A stretch of DNA of 10,291 bases, from the NCBI GenBank assembly GCA_001247695.2, contig LGRX02014950.1, positions 1 through 10,291 of the forward strand. Reading direction: 5' to 3'. The translations under genes and the position numbers were made by a program. Below, piece by piece: positions 1 to 8,369 of this stretch. How positions within the stretch are numbered: position 1 is the stretch's first letter; each line of letters starts with the position of its first letter. The DNA is from Cymbomonas tetramitiformis (Eukaryota; Chlorophyta; Pyramimonadophyceae; Pyramimonadales; Pyramimonadaceae). The notes beneath the pieces are model-generated. The model was not told the DNA's origin, searched no databases, and saw nothing but the letters and a program-made list of their open reading frames with translations.

Positions 1-119
1 ATGGTGGGAGGAGGGTCTAGGTGCCACTTTTGTTAAGAGTCAAAGATTGGGCAGGGGAAACACAATCTGAAGGTTCATGTCCGAAGGCTCCATTATGGAA
101 TCAACGGCCACTCTCTTAG

Positions 120-166
120 TGGCAGACTTTTCTGCTTTTTAGAGCAATTGCTGGATCCGTCATGGC
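120..166 (+). CDS. Carrier exon A (start of helix 3), 5' boundary uncertain
   Basis: The exon encodes RAIAGSVMA, the start of a carrier odd-numbered helix, and ends before a GTGATC donor at 167 (phase 2). Two acceptors fit the frame: TCTCTTAG ending at 119 (exon adds WQTFLLF) and CTGCTTTTTAG ending at 142 (a 24-nt micro-exon). An in-frame TAG at 117-119 limits extension further left. The acceptor of the next intron is placed at 417 (CAAG) because that restores the standard 12-residue AG-to-Pro spacing. A CAG at 406-408 would also keep frame but adds three residues. Confidence 0.55.
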
Positions 167-2705
167 GTGATCTGACGTGGCCTTAAACGATTTTGTGTTC
201 CCTGCCCATTCTTTTGCACCTCCGATCCCAGGAATGGCTGCAGCGGCGGCAAGGCCCACAAGCTGCTCTGGTACCGAGCACGGCAAATCAAGTCAGAGCG
301 GGCGCGGATAGTCTTGTCCACTTGCTCGATCCAAGCACTCATCACCCCATTTCGATATTTGTCTGACAGCCCCTGCTTATCATGCTTCGCGGTATCGCAG
401 ATTGGCAGCTTGGCAAGCATGGCGACAGTGCTCTTCGTCTACCCCCTCGAGCTGCTCAGCATGCGTTACAGTGTCACTTCCAATGTGTACGGCCACGTGC
501 TTCGCGCCCCGCGGCGAATCATGGTCCTCGAAGGCGGCCTTGGTGCACTGTACGCCGGTGTGCACTCCAGCCTACGCCGACCTTGTTGCCACATTTGCGC
601 CGAGGATGGGCCTGGACCGGAGCTCTGGAGGATTGGAGATTCTTCTGATGCAGTTCTCGGCAAGCTCCATTTCACAAGCATCCATAAACCACTTTTAATC
701 GCGCACGTACGGGCAGCGCACGACCGAAACCGGCTTCATGGCGATTCTCAATCGATCCAGCAGCGCGCAAAACCCTCAAAGCCTCCGTCTTCATCTTGAC
801 ATCGGTTGTTCAGCTCTATTTTAGGACTGCCATCTCCCGGTTCCATCCAAACTCACAAGCTCGCTGATGCCACAAGCTTGCTAATCTAAGGAGGACTTAG
901 AACATTCTTGCAAACTTGATTGGAATATTGCCCACCACATGTCTGGGCTGCCGTCGCCGTGCCAACAATCCTGGCTTATAGCAATTGATGTGTGGGCCAG
1001 CACACACGCCTGCAGATAGTTCACCATTACAGTGAGACGGACGTGCCTTTTCAACTTTCCTCCTATACTGACGACGTGCTTCACACCCACAAGGATATGG
1101 CCAGTGCACAGTTCTTTGTCACTCCGTTGCAAAGCTATCCCGATCCAAGCCTCCGAGGCGCATGCCGGCCTGATTGGAGACATGGACCCAATCTTGATTG
1201 TCCCTGTGGGCCGTGAACGCAGCCGTGCCAAGGCTTGGCTGCAACGTTTCTAGCAACAGTGCCGGTCTTAACTAATCAAGCAGAGTCGAGGCACTTGGAA
1301 GGAATAGTCACATGTTCCCCGATAGGAAGAGTCATTTTTTATTTTATCTTATTTTTCTTTGGAAGGCCTTGGCCAATGTTTTGATTGCAACAGGCACTTG
1401 GAATGTTTCGTGCAAAGAACCAAAAGTAACGCCTTGTGTCTGAGCTGCTGGATTTGTCTGTGGATATGTGAGCGCTCGCAGGTGTGATCCCGGCGGTGCT
1501 GCGGGCGCTGGTCCACAGCGGCGTGCAAGTCTCCATATTCACCTCGTGCTACAATTATCGCCGCAAGCAGCTCCTACGGGAGCGTAAACTTCATCTGAGC
1601 TACACAGATCTCCTAGGGTGCAGCCTGGCCGCCAGCTTGGTGGCGCTGTCAGCCTCGATGCCTCTGGAGCTCATCAAATGCCACATGCAGGTGCGCAGCA
1701 CACTGCTGTCTGTCACATGCAGGCGCGCAGCACAATCCTGCCTGTCACATGCAGGTGCCGCCACACTCCTGTCTGTCGTTCGCTGCTGGACCAACATTTC
1801 CTGGCCATTCAGCCAACGTTCTGCAAGTTCGAGGTGTGCCCAAAAACGGGACTGGGGTCTGACCGCTGGATGAAATCACCGGTGAAATGAGCACACTGAC
1901 ACAGTACAACCATGAGCTCATCGGTGTGTTCAGATTCTAACATTTCAGGCGCAGCGGTGTCTCGGTCAAGTTGTGTGTTGTATGATGCAGGCCCTGAGGT
2001 TCGCTTCTTAGGATGTGTGCTATAGGTAGCAGGTGTTGAGGTGTGCCTGTCAAGATGCGTACTATATGATGCAGACATTGAATTGTGTTTGGCAAGATGC
2101 GCACTATCTCTCACAGCAGTGGCGGATGGCCGGAATTCCCCTTGGATGGGACAACGATGATGCACAGTAGGCTTGATACAAACGGTTGCATGGCATTGAG
2201 ATCCCTGAGCATGCATCGTGTGGACATGACTTCTCCCGTGGCCCCGTTCCCAACACTCATGTGGCATCTGCATACATCGCCACCCAGACATCACGTCCAT
2301 GAGGCCGCTGACGGTCATGACGGTGATCATTATAAAAGTGATGAGACATGCCCATGAAGATACTAATGGTAAGGAAGGTGCCCGGCCATACCCATCAAGC
2401 CATTGGCAGCATCAAGGTTGCCAGCCATGACTGTGAAGTCACTGATTGGTTGAGAAGGTGTTTGGCCGCCGCGCTCGCAGGTGCAATGCATAGGGGCGAG
2501 GCAAAAACGATTCACCGATATTTTTACAGCGATAATCAAGCTGACAAGAGAAAATGGTATCAGCACACTCTTTGGAGGACTGGGTCTCATGTTGTTACGA
2601 GAGTTGCCTTATACTGTGCTCAATAATGGCGTCTATCTCACAATGAAGTCCCATGCACTAAACAAATCAGGAATGCCAACCCACCAGGAATACGACTTCT
2701 TCTGA
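120..2705 (+). CDS. Mitochondrial carrier (SLC25) family protein, 3' part, four exons
   Basis: Joining 120-166, 418-557, 1482-1690 and 2481-2705 gives 621 nt: 206 codons and a TGA stop with no internal stop. Seen: two carrier signatures, PLELLSMR (residues 25-32) and PLELIKCHMQ (123-132). Each is followed by a matrix-helix motif, EGGLGALYAG (54-63) and ENGISTLFGG (156-165), and then an even-numbered helix with LR (VLRALVHSG; LLRELPYTV). In the first half an AG pair sits exactly 12 residues before the signature proline, the usual carrier spacing. Family knowledge: carriers have three such repeats (about 300 aa, six helices) and exchange small metabolites across the mitochondrial inner membrane. 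Only two repeats are here. Because the stop follows an even helix and a short tail, they are probably repeats 2 and 3, with repeat 1 upstream of the window. The substrate cannot be told. A carrier that has lost one repeat is the alternative. The introns carry repeats but the exons look intact. Confidence 0.85.
418..557 (+). CDS. Carrier exon B (helix 3, first signature, matrix helix)
   Basis: This exon encodes MATVLFVYPLELLSMRYSV, then a loop with YGHV and the EGGLGALYAG motif that ends a carrier matrix helix. It stops one base into the glycine codon GG|T at a GTGTGC donor (558). Read-through past 557 in any frame loses carrier similarity. Joining to 1482 restores the typical glycine-to-helix transition (LYAGVIPAVLR). 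It is GC-richer than the flanking introns. Confidence 0.8.
558..1481 (+). other. Intron in carrier gene (924 bp)
   Basis: GTGTGC...CTCGCAG. The border hexamer GGTGTG occurs at both ends (557-562 and 1481-1486), so splicing leaves one copy. A T-rich tract at 1332-1363 (ATTTTATCTTATTTTTCTTT) lies 120 nt before the acceptor. Open frames inside the intron on either strand, such as 881-1231 on the minus strand, have no recognisable domain. I see no tandem repeat here, unlike in the next intron. Confidence 0.75.
1482..1690 (+). CDS. Carrier exon C (helix 4, helix 5, second signature)
   Basis: Starting after acceptor CGCTCGCAG (1473-1481), this exon completes the split glycine and encodes VIPAVLRALVHSGVQVSIF, a carrier even-numbered helix with its LR. 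A basic linker (RRKQLLRERK), a helix rich in small residues, and the signature PLELIKCHMQ follow. The ELIKC form resembles the repeat signature of BOU/ornithine/carnitine-type carriers (ELVKC or ELIKC), a weak hint of subfamily. The exon ends phase 0 at CATGCAG|GTGCGC. The same nine exon-end bases recur twice just downstream in the intron. Confidence 0.85.
1682..1776 (+). repeat. 32-bp tandem repeat, three copies, starting on a splice donor
   Basis: Copies start at 1682, 1714 and 1746 (period 32, last copy 31). Each opens with CACATGCAGG and continues to a CTGTCTGT-like end. The first nine bases of copy 1 are the 3' end of carrier exon C. The donor bases are GTGCGC, GCGCGC and GTGCCG in copies 1 to 3, so only copies 1 and 3 keep GT. 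Confidence 0.85.
1691..2480 (+). other. Intron in carrier gene (790 bp), repeat-bearing
   Basis: GTGCGC...CTCGCAG, phase 0. The octamer GCAGGTGC is present at both borders (1687-1694 and 2477-2484). The intron starts inside a three-copy 32-bp repeat and carries a 42-bp minisatellite at 1957-2110. A TATAAAA-like string near 2332 is not upstream of any transcript start I can support. The rest shows nothing recognisable. Confidence 0.75.
1957..2110. repeat. 42-bp minisatellite, about 3.6 diverged copies
   Basis: Copies start at 1957, 1999, 2041 and 2083 (partial). The shared core is T(C/T)AAGxTGxG then (C/T)TATxxxxxGCAG. Read on the minus strand it gives a 14-residue periodic peptide (THLDRHTSTPATYS type), which confirms the 42-bp period. 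It lies wholly within a carrier intron. Confidence 0.75.
2481..2705 (+). CDS. Carrier terminal exon D (matrix helix, helix 6, C-terminus)
   Basis: This phase-0 exon follows acceptor GCGCTCGCAG (2471-2480). Its first codons, V-Q, continue the signature to PLELIKCHMQVQ. It then encodes FTDIFTAIIKLTRENG, the matrix helix with its ENG motif, then FGGLGLMLLRELPYTVLNNG (helix) and a hydrophilic tail ending YDFF before TGA at 2703-2705. This order (signature, matrix helix, G-x-x-x-x-LLREhP) is diagnostic of the family. No further carrier signature is found downstream, so this is taken as the natural C-terminus. Confidence 0.85.
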   Translation: MQCIGARQKRFTDIFTAIIKLTRENGISTLFGGLGLMLLRELPYTVLNNGVYLTMKSHALNKSGMPTHQEYDFF

Positions 2706-2955
2706 TCCTGGCCTGCATAAACCCGACCATCTGCATGCCTGTACATGCTAGGATGATACCCTCCCGATTCATTACCTTGTGAATCTTTGGATGCACACCT
2801 GTTGCTGCTATTTACTATTTGTGCTCTTTGACAGACTTTTGTAGATGCATTACGGACCGAATTGTAAATCTATTTCCAGATTCTGAGGCGTAAAGGCATG
2901 TTACGTATATAATTAAGAGCAACCCTTGCTCTTTATAAGGACGAACCTGGGCAAA
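2706..2955 (+). other. Carrier 3' flank, probable 3' UTR and intergenic DNA
   Basis: No gene is seen. AT-richness rises toward the microsatellite. A TGTAA motif at 2863-2867 lies 158 nt after the carrier stop. TGTAA is the usual poly(A) signal in chlorophyte algae, so it could mark the transcript end if the host belongs there. No AATAAA is present. Confidence 0.35.
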
Positions 2956-2986
<31 letters not shown>

Positions 2987-3303
2987 CATACATAGAGCAC
3001 ATACATACATACATACATACATACATACATACATACACTACATACATACATACATACATACATACATACATACATACATACATACATACATACATACATA
3101 CATACACATCCATCCATCCATACATACATCGGCACATACATACATCCACAATACAATACACAATACATACAATACAATACAATACAATACAATACAATAC
3201 AATACAATACAATACATACATACTACATACTACATACATACATACATACATACATACATACATACATACATACATGCATACATACTTGTACATACATGCA
3301 TAC
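2956..3303. repeat. Compound microsatellite (TACA)n / (AATAC)n
   Basis: Long runs of the tetranucleotide CATA/TACA at 2956-2992 and 3000-3107 lead into a short CATC run (about 3107-3122). A pentanucleotide run of AATAC units (about 3147-3214) follows, then TACTACA variants and CATA again to about 3303. Both strands read as long Tyr/Ile/His/Thr or Met/Tyr/Val/Cys open frames, which are repeat artefacts and not genes. Confidence 0.97.
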
Positions 3304-4669
3304 CGTAGCATGCGATGATCCGCGCACACATATATTTAGGTCGGTAATTGTATGATGTATTATACGCATTGTAAGGATACCTCCCATGAACAATTTTTAT
3401 GTAAACATGCTTTGTACGCACGAGATGACCCGAATCCCCTTCATGCTGCAGGATGTATGCGTCCCGATGTTTTCCGGGGCCCGCTGTATAGTGGGTGCAC
3501 TATGGTATATTTAAAATGCTCAGGTTATATCCTTGGCTCCGGCGCATGGTAGACTCTCAATACATACAATCCAATACCATCCCATCCGATACGGTACAAT
3601 ACAATACATACGTACATACATACATACATATATGCATACAGACCGATAGACCGACATAGTCAATCAAAGTTGTGATTGTGATTGGTGGTCTAATCGCACC
3701 TAGCGAACCGAAATCATCAACAATCGCAGTGTTGTACGATGACACAATGTCATCGTTCGAAATTCTGGATTGCCTACGTCTCATCGTCGATTGCAATATA
3801 CATTTATATTAAACCGGATCGTCACCGTGTCGAGAGTCGGTCATTGTAAACGCGTCGACATCATCATCCTAACATCCCAACTTGCGACACATTGAGTTGT
3901 GACACCATACACAATTCAACAAATCAAATCGTTCATTTCTCCGCATTTTATGTGTGTTGGCCTCGTGGCGACCTTTGGATCACCAATGTTACTTACCATT
4001 TATCATTACCCTTATTAGCGTGCTGTCGCAATACGAAACAGTGAGCTTCGCAATCGCATATTCGAGTGCTTTTGAGCTAGCAATCCCTTGCACAGGATAT
4101 TCAATCGTCAAGCAGACTGGCATGGACTGCTTGCTTCGTTCGTTGTTCTTCAAAAAACATTACGTAGTCATACACATATGCTATTACTCATCACGAAATT
4201 TTAACAAGCGATTGGACCTGATTGCGACTAGTGTTGATAATGTTGTAAACTACTTTCGAGAACGTTCGCTTTCAAGTGCTTTGATTCACAATGATCGTCT
4301 TATTATGACTCGCGTACGAGTGGATACGTATATACAACGAATTTGGATACGCCGTATGCGTTGCCTTGATCAAGATCACCTGCGAGTAGCCAGCGAGACC
4401 ATATAGTGAGGTAGCAATGGCTGCATATACCCCTTTATACGTCGCTCCACCGTCGTACGTAGAGTTTGCTGCGTGTGGTTGCGTGCACAATCTTCTCACC
4501 GATTCCATGCGTACATATTCCACTCTTCATCACATATCCTCAATTATTGGGCTGTGACAGGAGCTACAAAATCATTTTTGCAATGGTCTCAGCTTCCTCT
4601 AGTCCCGCAACATCTCGGATGAAGTTCGATCTTTCATCGGCAGGGGGTTTGTGGTGGGAATTTTAATTA
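3304..4669. other. Spacer without a recognised gene
   Basis: Apart from the decayed microsatellite, no family is recognisable on either strand. The longest frame, 3954-4406 on the plus strand (150 codons), starts at a non-ATG codon, mixes hydrophobic and basic residues without a motif, and has no clear splice or coding bias. It may be chance or a remnant too decayed to name. Confidence 0.5.
3558..3640. repeat. Decayed copy of the same microsatellite
   Basis: AATACATACAATCC, ATACAATACATACG and TACATACATACATA strings interrupted by substitutions resemble the main tract about 300 bp upstream. It may be an old end of one longer tract or an independent seed. Confidence 0.7.
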
Positions 4670-4724
4670 CACTCTGGCTTACCACAAAGCGACCGGCATG
4701 TGCCAAGCAACAGAGGCATCCGAT
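4670..4724 (+). repeat. Left arm of inverted repeat
   Basis: The arm begins CACTCTGGCTTACCAC (16 nt) and ends in a 27-nt block (4698-4724) running from ATGTGCCAAG to GGCATCCGAT. Both blocks recur, reverse-complemented and perfectly matched, at 6391-6448. The roughly 12 nt between the blocks differ. The arms bound a unit of 1,779 bp. Confidence 0.9.
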
Positions 4725-4910
4725 ATTACACGGACCACGACTTACATGCACACCAGGCGATACCACCGGCATACATACGCGACGCTTTACCTGTGGTGGG
4801 AATAAAATCGGTCCTACATGCTTGCGATTGAACTTTCGCGATTACAACACCTCCCGATTCTTTATATTGTTCGCCGCATGTAGAGTTTTAAAACTTCAAC
4901 CGTTCCTTGT

Positions 4911-5393
4911 TTGCTTGGTCGCACTCTAGCATGTTTTTTGGCATATGCACGTCAAATATATATATGTGGTAAGTGCTTAGTTGCAGACTCTCAGACGCAG
5001 AAATATTTGAATAGCCCGCAGAACAAAGGTGATAAAAATAACTCGGTGCCAACAGACTCCCCAACACCTCGCGCTATGACATCATCGAAGACACCCCACG
5101 CAGAGGCACCAAATACATCCAATACTCTTGGCAAGAAATCAAAAACGTCAAAGACACCTGCGCCATCTGTACCCTACGCCACACTCGAGCCACAGTCCAC
5201 AGGACAGAAGCGCGCGAAAAACAGCACAGGGGATAAGGGAATAACTCGCAAGGAGCCAACGGCTCGCAGATCTTTCTCAAGGGAGCATCCAGCAAAGGCT
5301 CTTCGTCGCAGCCAGCAGTCGCATCGCCCTCTGCAGTCACAAAGCAGCGTTCAATCTCCAGAAGCCCTGAAGTGCGAGTCATGTTCAGCGTGA
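4911..5393 (+). CDS. Ser/Thr/Pro/Lys/Arg-rich open frame, possible exon
   Basis: I do not recognise this product. The open frame ends TGA at 5391-5393. Its first ATG is at 5076, giving 105 codons. Alternatively it is an exon opening after TTGCAG (ends 4986) and closing at a GTGCGAGT donor (5372). From about 4987 it is dominated by S, T, P, K, R, Q and N with very few hydrophobic residues. It contains basic runs such as GKKSKTSK and SR/RS-like pairs toward the end, as in disordered nuclear proteins. No domain, signal peptide or membrane segment is visible. The opposite strand is also open (5430-5074) but looks like a shadow. It lies inside the inverted-repeat unit, so it may belong to that element. 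Real coding status is unsure. Confidence 0.3.
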   Translation: MLGRTLACFLAYARQIYICGKCLVADSQTQKYLNSPQNKGDKNNSVPTDSPTPRAMTSSKTPHAEAPNTSNTLGKKSKTSKTPAPSVPYATLEPQSTGQKRAKNSTGDKGITRKEPTARRSFSREHPAKALRRSQQSHRPLQSQSSVQSPEALKCESCSA

Positions 5394-6390
5394 AATATCG
5401 GAATACTTGCGACAAAGATCGCGGAGCCACGAAAATTAGCCGCCATAGCGTACTGCCTTAGATAACAACAACACATATCTTGGTGTCACTCAGCTTCGAT
5501 CAAGGTCAATTTACACACTGCCAACAGAGGAATCAAGCAACAGCTTTTCCTGAAAAGGTTTTTTCAGTGGCGGAATCTCTTTTGCAATCGCGGACAGTGG
5601 GGCTGCGGGGCACGGCTTACCCGAAAGTTCTAAGAACTCGATATATTGATAAGCAGACTGCATGATATGATTGTAACCCTTGGTCATGAACTGTATGCCA
5701 CGCTACTCTAGGATGGGTACGTGATGGTGTATTGCAACAACGTGTTGCGAAGATACCGGGTTGATTATCTACATGCATTGCATCCGGAAGATCCGAAATC
5801 CTGTAATGAAGTCGGTAATTATATATAAGACAAGACAGGAGGCTTAACAACGGCACGTCATACGAAACGTTTGCAATATTCGATACGACGTGTACAAGCC
5901 ATGGCGTATGAGCTAGATATTCTTCCATCAATGCATACAACCCAGTATCATCCGCGTGTGTAAACGAGCCAGCTGCATCCAAAGCTCAGCTCAGGACAGC
6001 ACGGATACAATACACCTATCGTACACAAAGTCGCGACTTGTTTGTAAGAATAGTGGTCAGTGCGACTATTGCTAGAATATTGCAAATAGTGCATATACGC
6101 ACGCGCAGTGAACGCGCCGTTCCTGACAACCACGCACAAGTTCGGCTTTGAGACGTTTATATTTTCCAAGGGTACGCGTTATCGAGCCAGCTGCCTACAT
6201 GCATGTGTTCGTAACGCAGCGTGCATTACTATACGTGTAGAGATAATCACGTGGTGCATGCTAATATGGTCTGTGTATGCAGCAACCTTCGCTCATACCT
6301 GCGGTATGTGTGTTTCACGCTGTGAATCGCTTCGTGTGTAGCCTTGTTTGCCCCGGACACGCGTCGTGATTATCACGGTCTGATTTGACA
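5394..6390. other. Interior of the inverted-repeat unit, no recognised gene
   Basis: Open frames on both strands are short and without motifs. CGAGCCAGCTGC occurs twice (near 5966 and 6183), and a 12-bp palindrome AAGTCGCGACTT lies near 6030. No transposase or reverse-transcriptase motif is seen. Confidence 0.5.
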
Positions 6391-6448
6391 ATCGGATGCC
6401 TCTGTTGCTTGGCACATATCGCACAATGCGTGGTGGTAAGCCAGAGTG
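6391..6448 (-). repeat. Right arm of inverted repeat
   Basis: This is the reverse complement of the left arm: 27 nt identical at 6391-6417 and 16 nt identical at 6433-6448, with 15 unlike nt between them against 12 in the left arm. Similarity fades on both sides. No convincing target-site duplication is seen beside the outer ends, which read AATTA|CACTC on the left and GAGTG|AATAC on the right. Confidence 0.9.
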
Positions 6449-8049
6449 AATACTATATATAAACAGACTGCTTAGGATCCCACGCTACCTAGACACACCA
6501 CTTGCAAGCTGATCAGAATGCCAAGCTCCTTGCCTGTTTAAAGTAATACCGCACCGCATCCGAACACCTTGCTGTCGGATACACCCTTGCAGTGCAGATA
6601 TCTGTTTAGTCCTTGCCATCGGGCTTCAGTGGGGGTCGCAGCACATCGTGCCGACCGAGTTCCTTGCTTTGCCTAGTTGTGCAGTACGGTTCAAATAACT
6701 TAATAGTGGTAATATGTAGAAAGGGCATGGCGCCCTAGTAAAAATAGCCTACTCAACTTATAATTGAGTCTCTTTTTCTTTTTTCTTTTGGCAATTGCGT
6801 TGTGGTAAACACGGGTTGACGTTTAATCATTGTCAAACTGATATCAGACATCCAAAAAATTTTAGTGTTGATAAAAACTGGTTCCTCAATGATAATTTTG
6901 ATTCGGATTTAGGGTTTTGGATTATTGTGGCATGTACCAAGCGAGGTTCGATATGCAAACCGTACTCCGCAATACACCAGGCCCCCTCCGAATCTCGTGC
7001 CGCCATCAAAGTTATCGCGGACAACTGTGCGCAACCATTCTATCTAAGCCATTCATCCACCGCCACACCTTTGCCGCCTTGCTTAATGAAACTCTAGCAA
7101 TGATCCTAACATCACCCATTTGCACGTCCTCAGCGTGGCCAACCACAATGCAGTTTATTGCACAGCCTCAAGGTGCGCCTGGTCTCTTAATAAGCACGGT
7201 GCAGTTCACGTTCGTAAAACACAGCTCCTTTGCAAGTCCAACATACACAGCGCGTTGCGCGCGCTGTCTGAATTTGCGCATCGTCGCGTGCAAATACACC
7301 ATTATATTCAGCGTCTCTGGGTGCACCTCTTCTTCAAGTTGTTCATCATATTGTATCTGCCTGCGATGCTAGTGGTTTCATCTCACAGCGCGGACGCGGC
7401 GAATGTGTGTTGTCTAAGACTCTGCAGAGATACGAAGTGCTGCGCAGGTGCAAGGTTGCGGACCGGTGCCTATAGTATGCGCCATGACCAAAGTGATAAC
7501 CAAAATACATTCATTGATAACAGTGTATGACTCCTGCGCTGGCAATGCAACATGCAGATGATCATCACCTCACCAAGCGGAGTTGCATTCGATCCCTTGA
7601 TGGAGCAAGAGAATGGTTTTATGTTTTGTAAGGCCCGGCATTCACTTCGGACCCACTAGTGCACGTCCGCTCGTGCCTCTGGTACATCATCATTCCATTG
7701 GTCGCACACATGTAGGCATTGCATATGCCGCGGATGATGAATACTGTTATGAACATCTGCTGCATATAATATACATCCTCTGCGCTCATCATGTTGCAGC
7801 ATCGTCTTACTTTCTATGAGTCCTTGTCCGTTTAGTCAATTTAGTTAGGTATGGTGTCACCACACATGTACTAATTGGATGTGAAAGGCACTCTACGCCT
7901 CACCGTCAATATTTAGACGATGCCAATCGATGACAATTTGACACTACATCAAGGGGCGCTAGCGCACCTTCACTCTGAATACATGGAGCACGTTTTCGTT
8001 GAACAGAAAGTGCGTTAATGCTATGCTGGGCCTTTACTGCTAGGATTGA
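6449..8049. other. Spacer downstream of the MATE gene, no recognised gene
   Basis: No gene is recognised. A hairpin (6751-6769) followed by a T-rich run (6770-6790) and a GC hairpin (7247-7267) are noted. Frames at 6795-7097, 6917-7372 and 7120-7530 overlap one another with no motif. Minus-strand stretches around 7180-7350 and 6833-7024 read protein-like but are broken by stops. Any decayed gene here is beyond what I can identify. Confidence 0.45.
6751..6790 (+). terminator. Hairpin plus T-rich tract, terminator-like
   Basis: ACTCAA/TTGAGT form a 6-bp stem with a 7-nt loop, immediately followed by CTCTTTTTCTTTTTTCTTTT. A second small stem (AGGGC/GCCCT) lies about 20 nt upstream. The T runs would stop RNA polymerase III, but no convincing promoter boxes precede them. 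An intronic-type pyrimidine tract is the other reading. Confidence 0.2.
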
Positions 8050-8369
8050 TCATTCACATTCCATCGGACTCCTATTCAGCCACGCCGGCTCGAGCTGCAG
8101 ATTGATATGAAAGAAGGAAGATCCCACTCGCCATAGGTTCAGCCCGACTTTTGCACTCCATATTGCAGCCAACGTGTGGAAGTGCAAGTCTGCTGTGATG
8201 AGTACTGGGAGGAATATTCCGAGCACCCCGATAATGAAAACATTCCGAACAAACACAAACGAATGCGCTGCGTACAGCAGCCCGTCGTATACAAACACCA
8301 GCGCGTTGAAAGGTTGCAAGGCGGTGAGTATGATCCATACTCCTCGCAGCACATGGCTCACCTCCGCAT
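8050..8369 (-). CDS. MATE terminal exon with QPFNALVFVYDG motif
   Basis: It starts after GTGTTTGCAG and, joined to the previous exon, reads N-A-E-V-S, the position where MATE proteins have (T/S)-D-x-x-V. It encodes ALQPFNALVFVYDGLL, then FVRNVFIIGVLGIFLPVLI, and then AAIWSAKVGLNLWRV, which matches the IW-x-A-L-x-x-x-h-x-x-R ending of relatives. TGA is at 8052-8050. Confidence 0.85.

Noticed and set aside
314..799. Single continuous carrier ORF through the first exon
   Set aside because: Carrier similarity stops at residue YAG near 557 and resumes exactly at 1482 in frame. The rest of the frame is intron.
881..1231. 116-codon minus-strand frame nested in the carrier intron
   Set aside because: No recognisable family, overlapped by open frames on the plus strand, and no coding signature.
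1809..2330. 173-codon minus-strand frame
   Set aside because: It consists of the 42-bp minisatellite plus intron sequence, with no domain.
2325..2345. TATA-box-like ATTATAAAAG
   Set aside because: It is inside a carrier intron and no transcript start downstream can be supported.
2913..3329. Long open frames on both strands through the microsatellite
   Set aside because: They are pure products of the tetra- and pentanucleotide repeat and carry no independent coding signal.
3954..4406. 150-codon plus-strand frame
   Set aside because: Non-ATG start, no motif and no splice or context support. Left as spacer.
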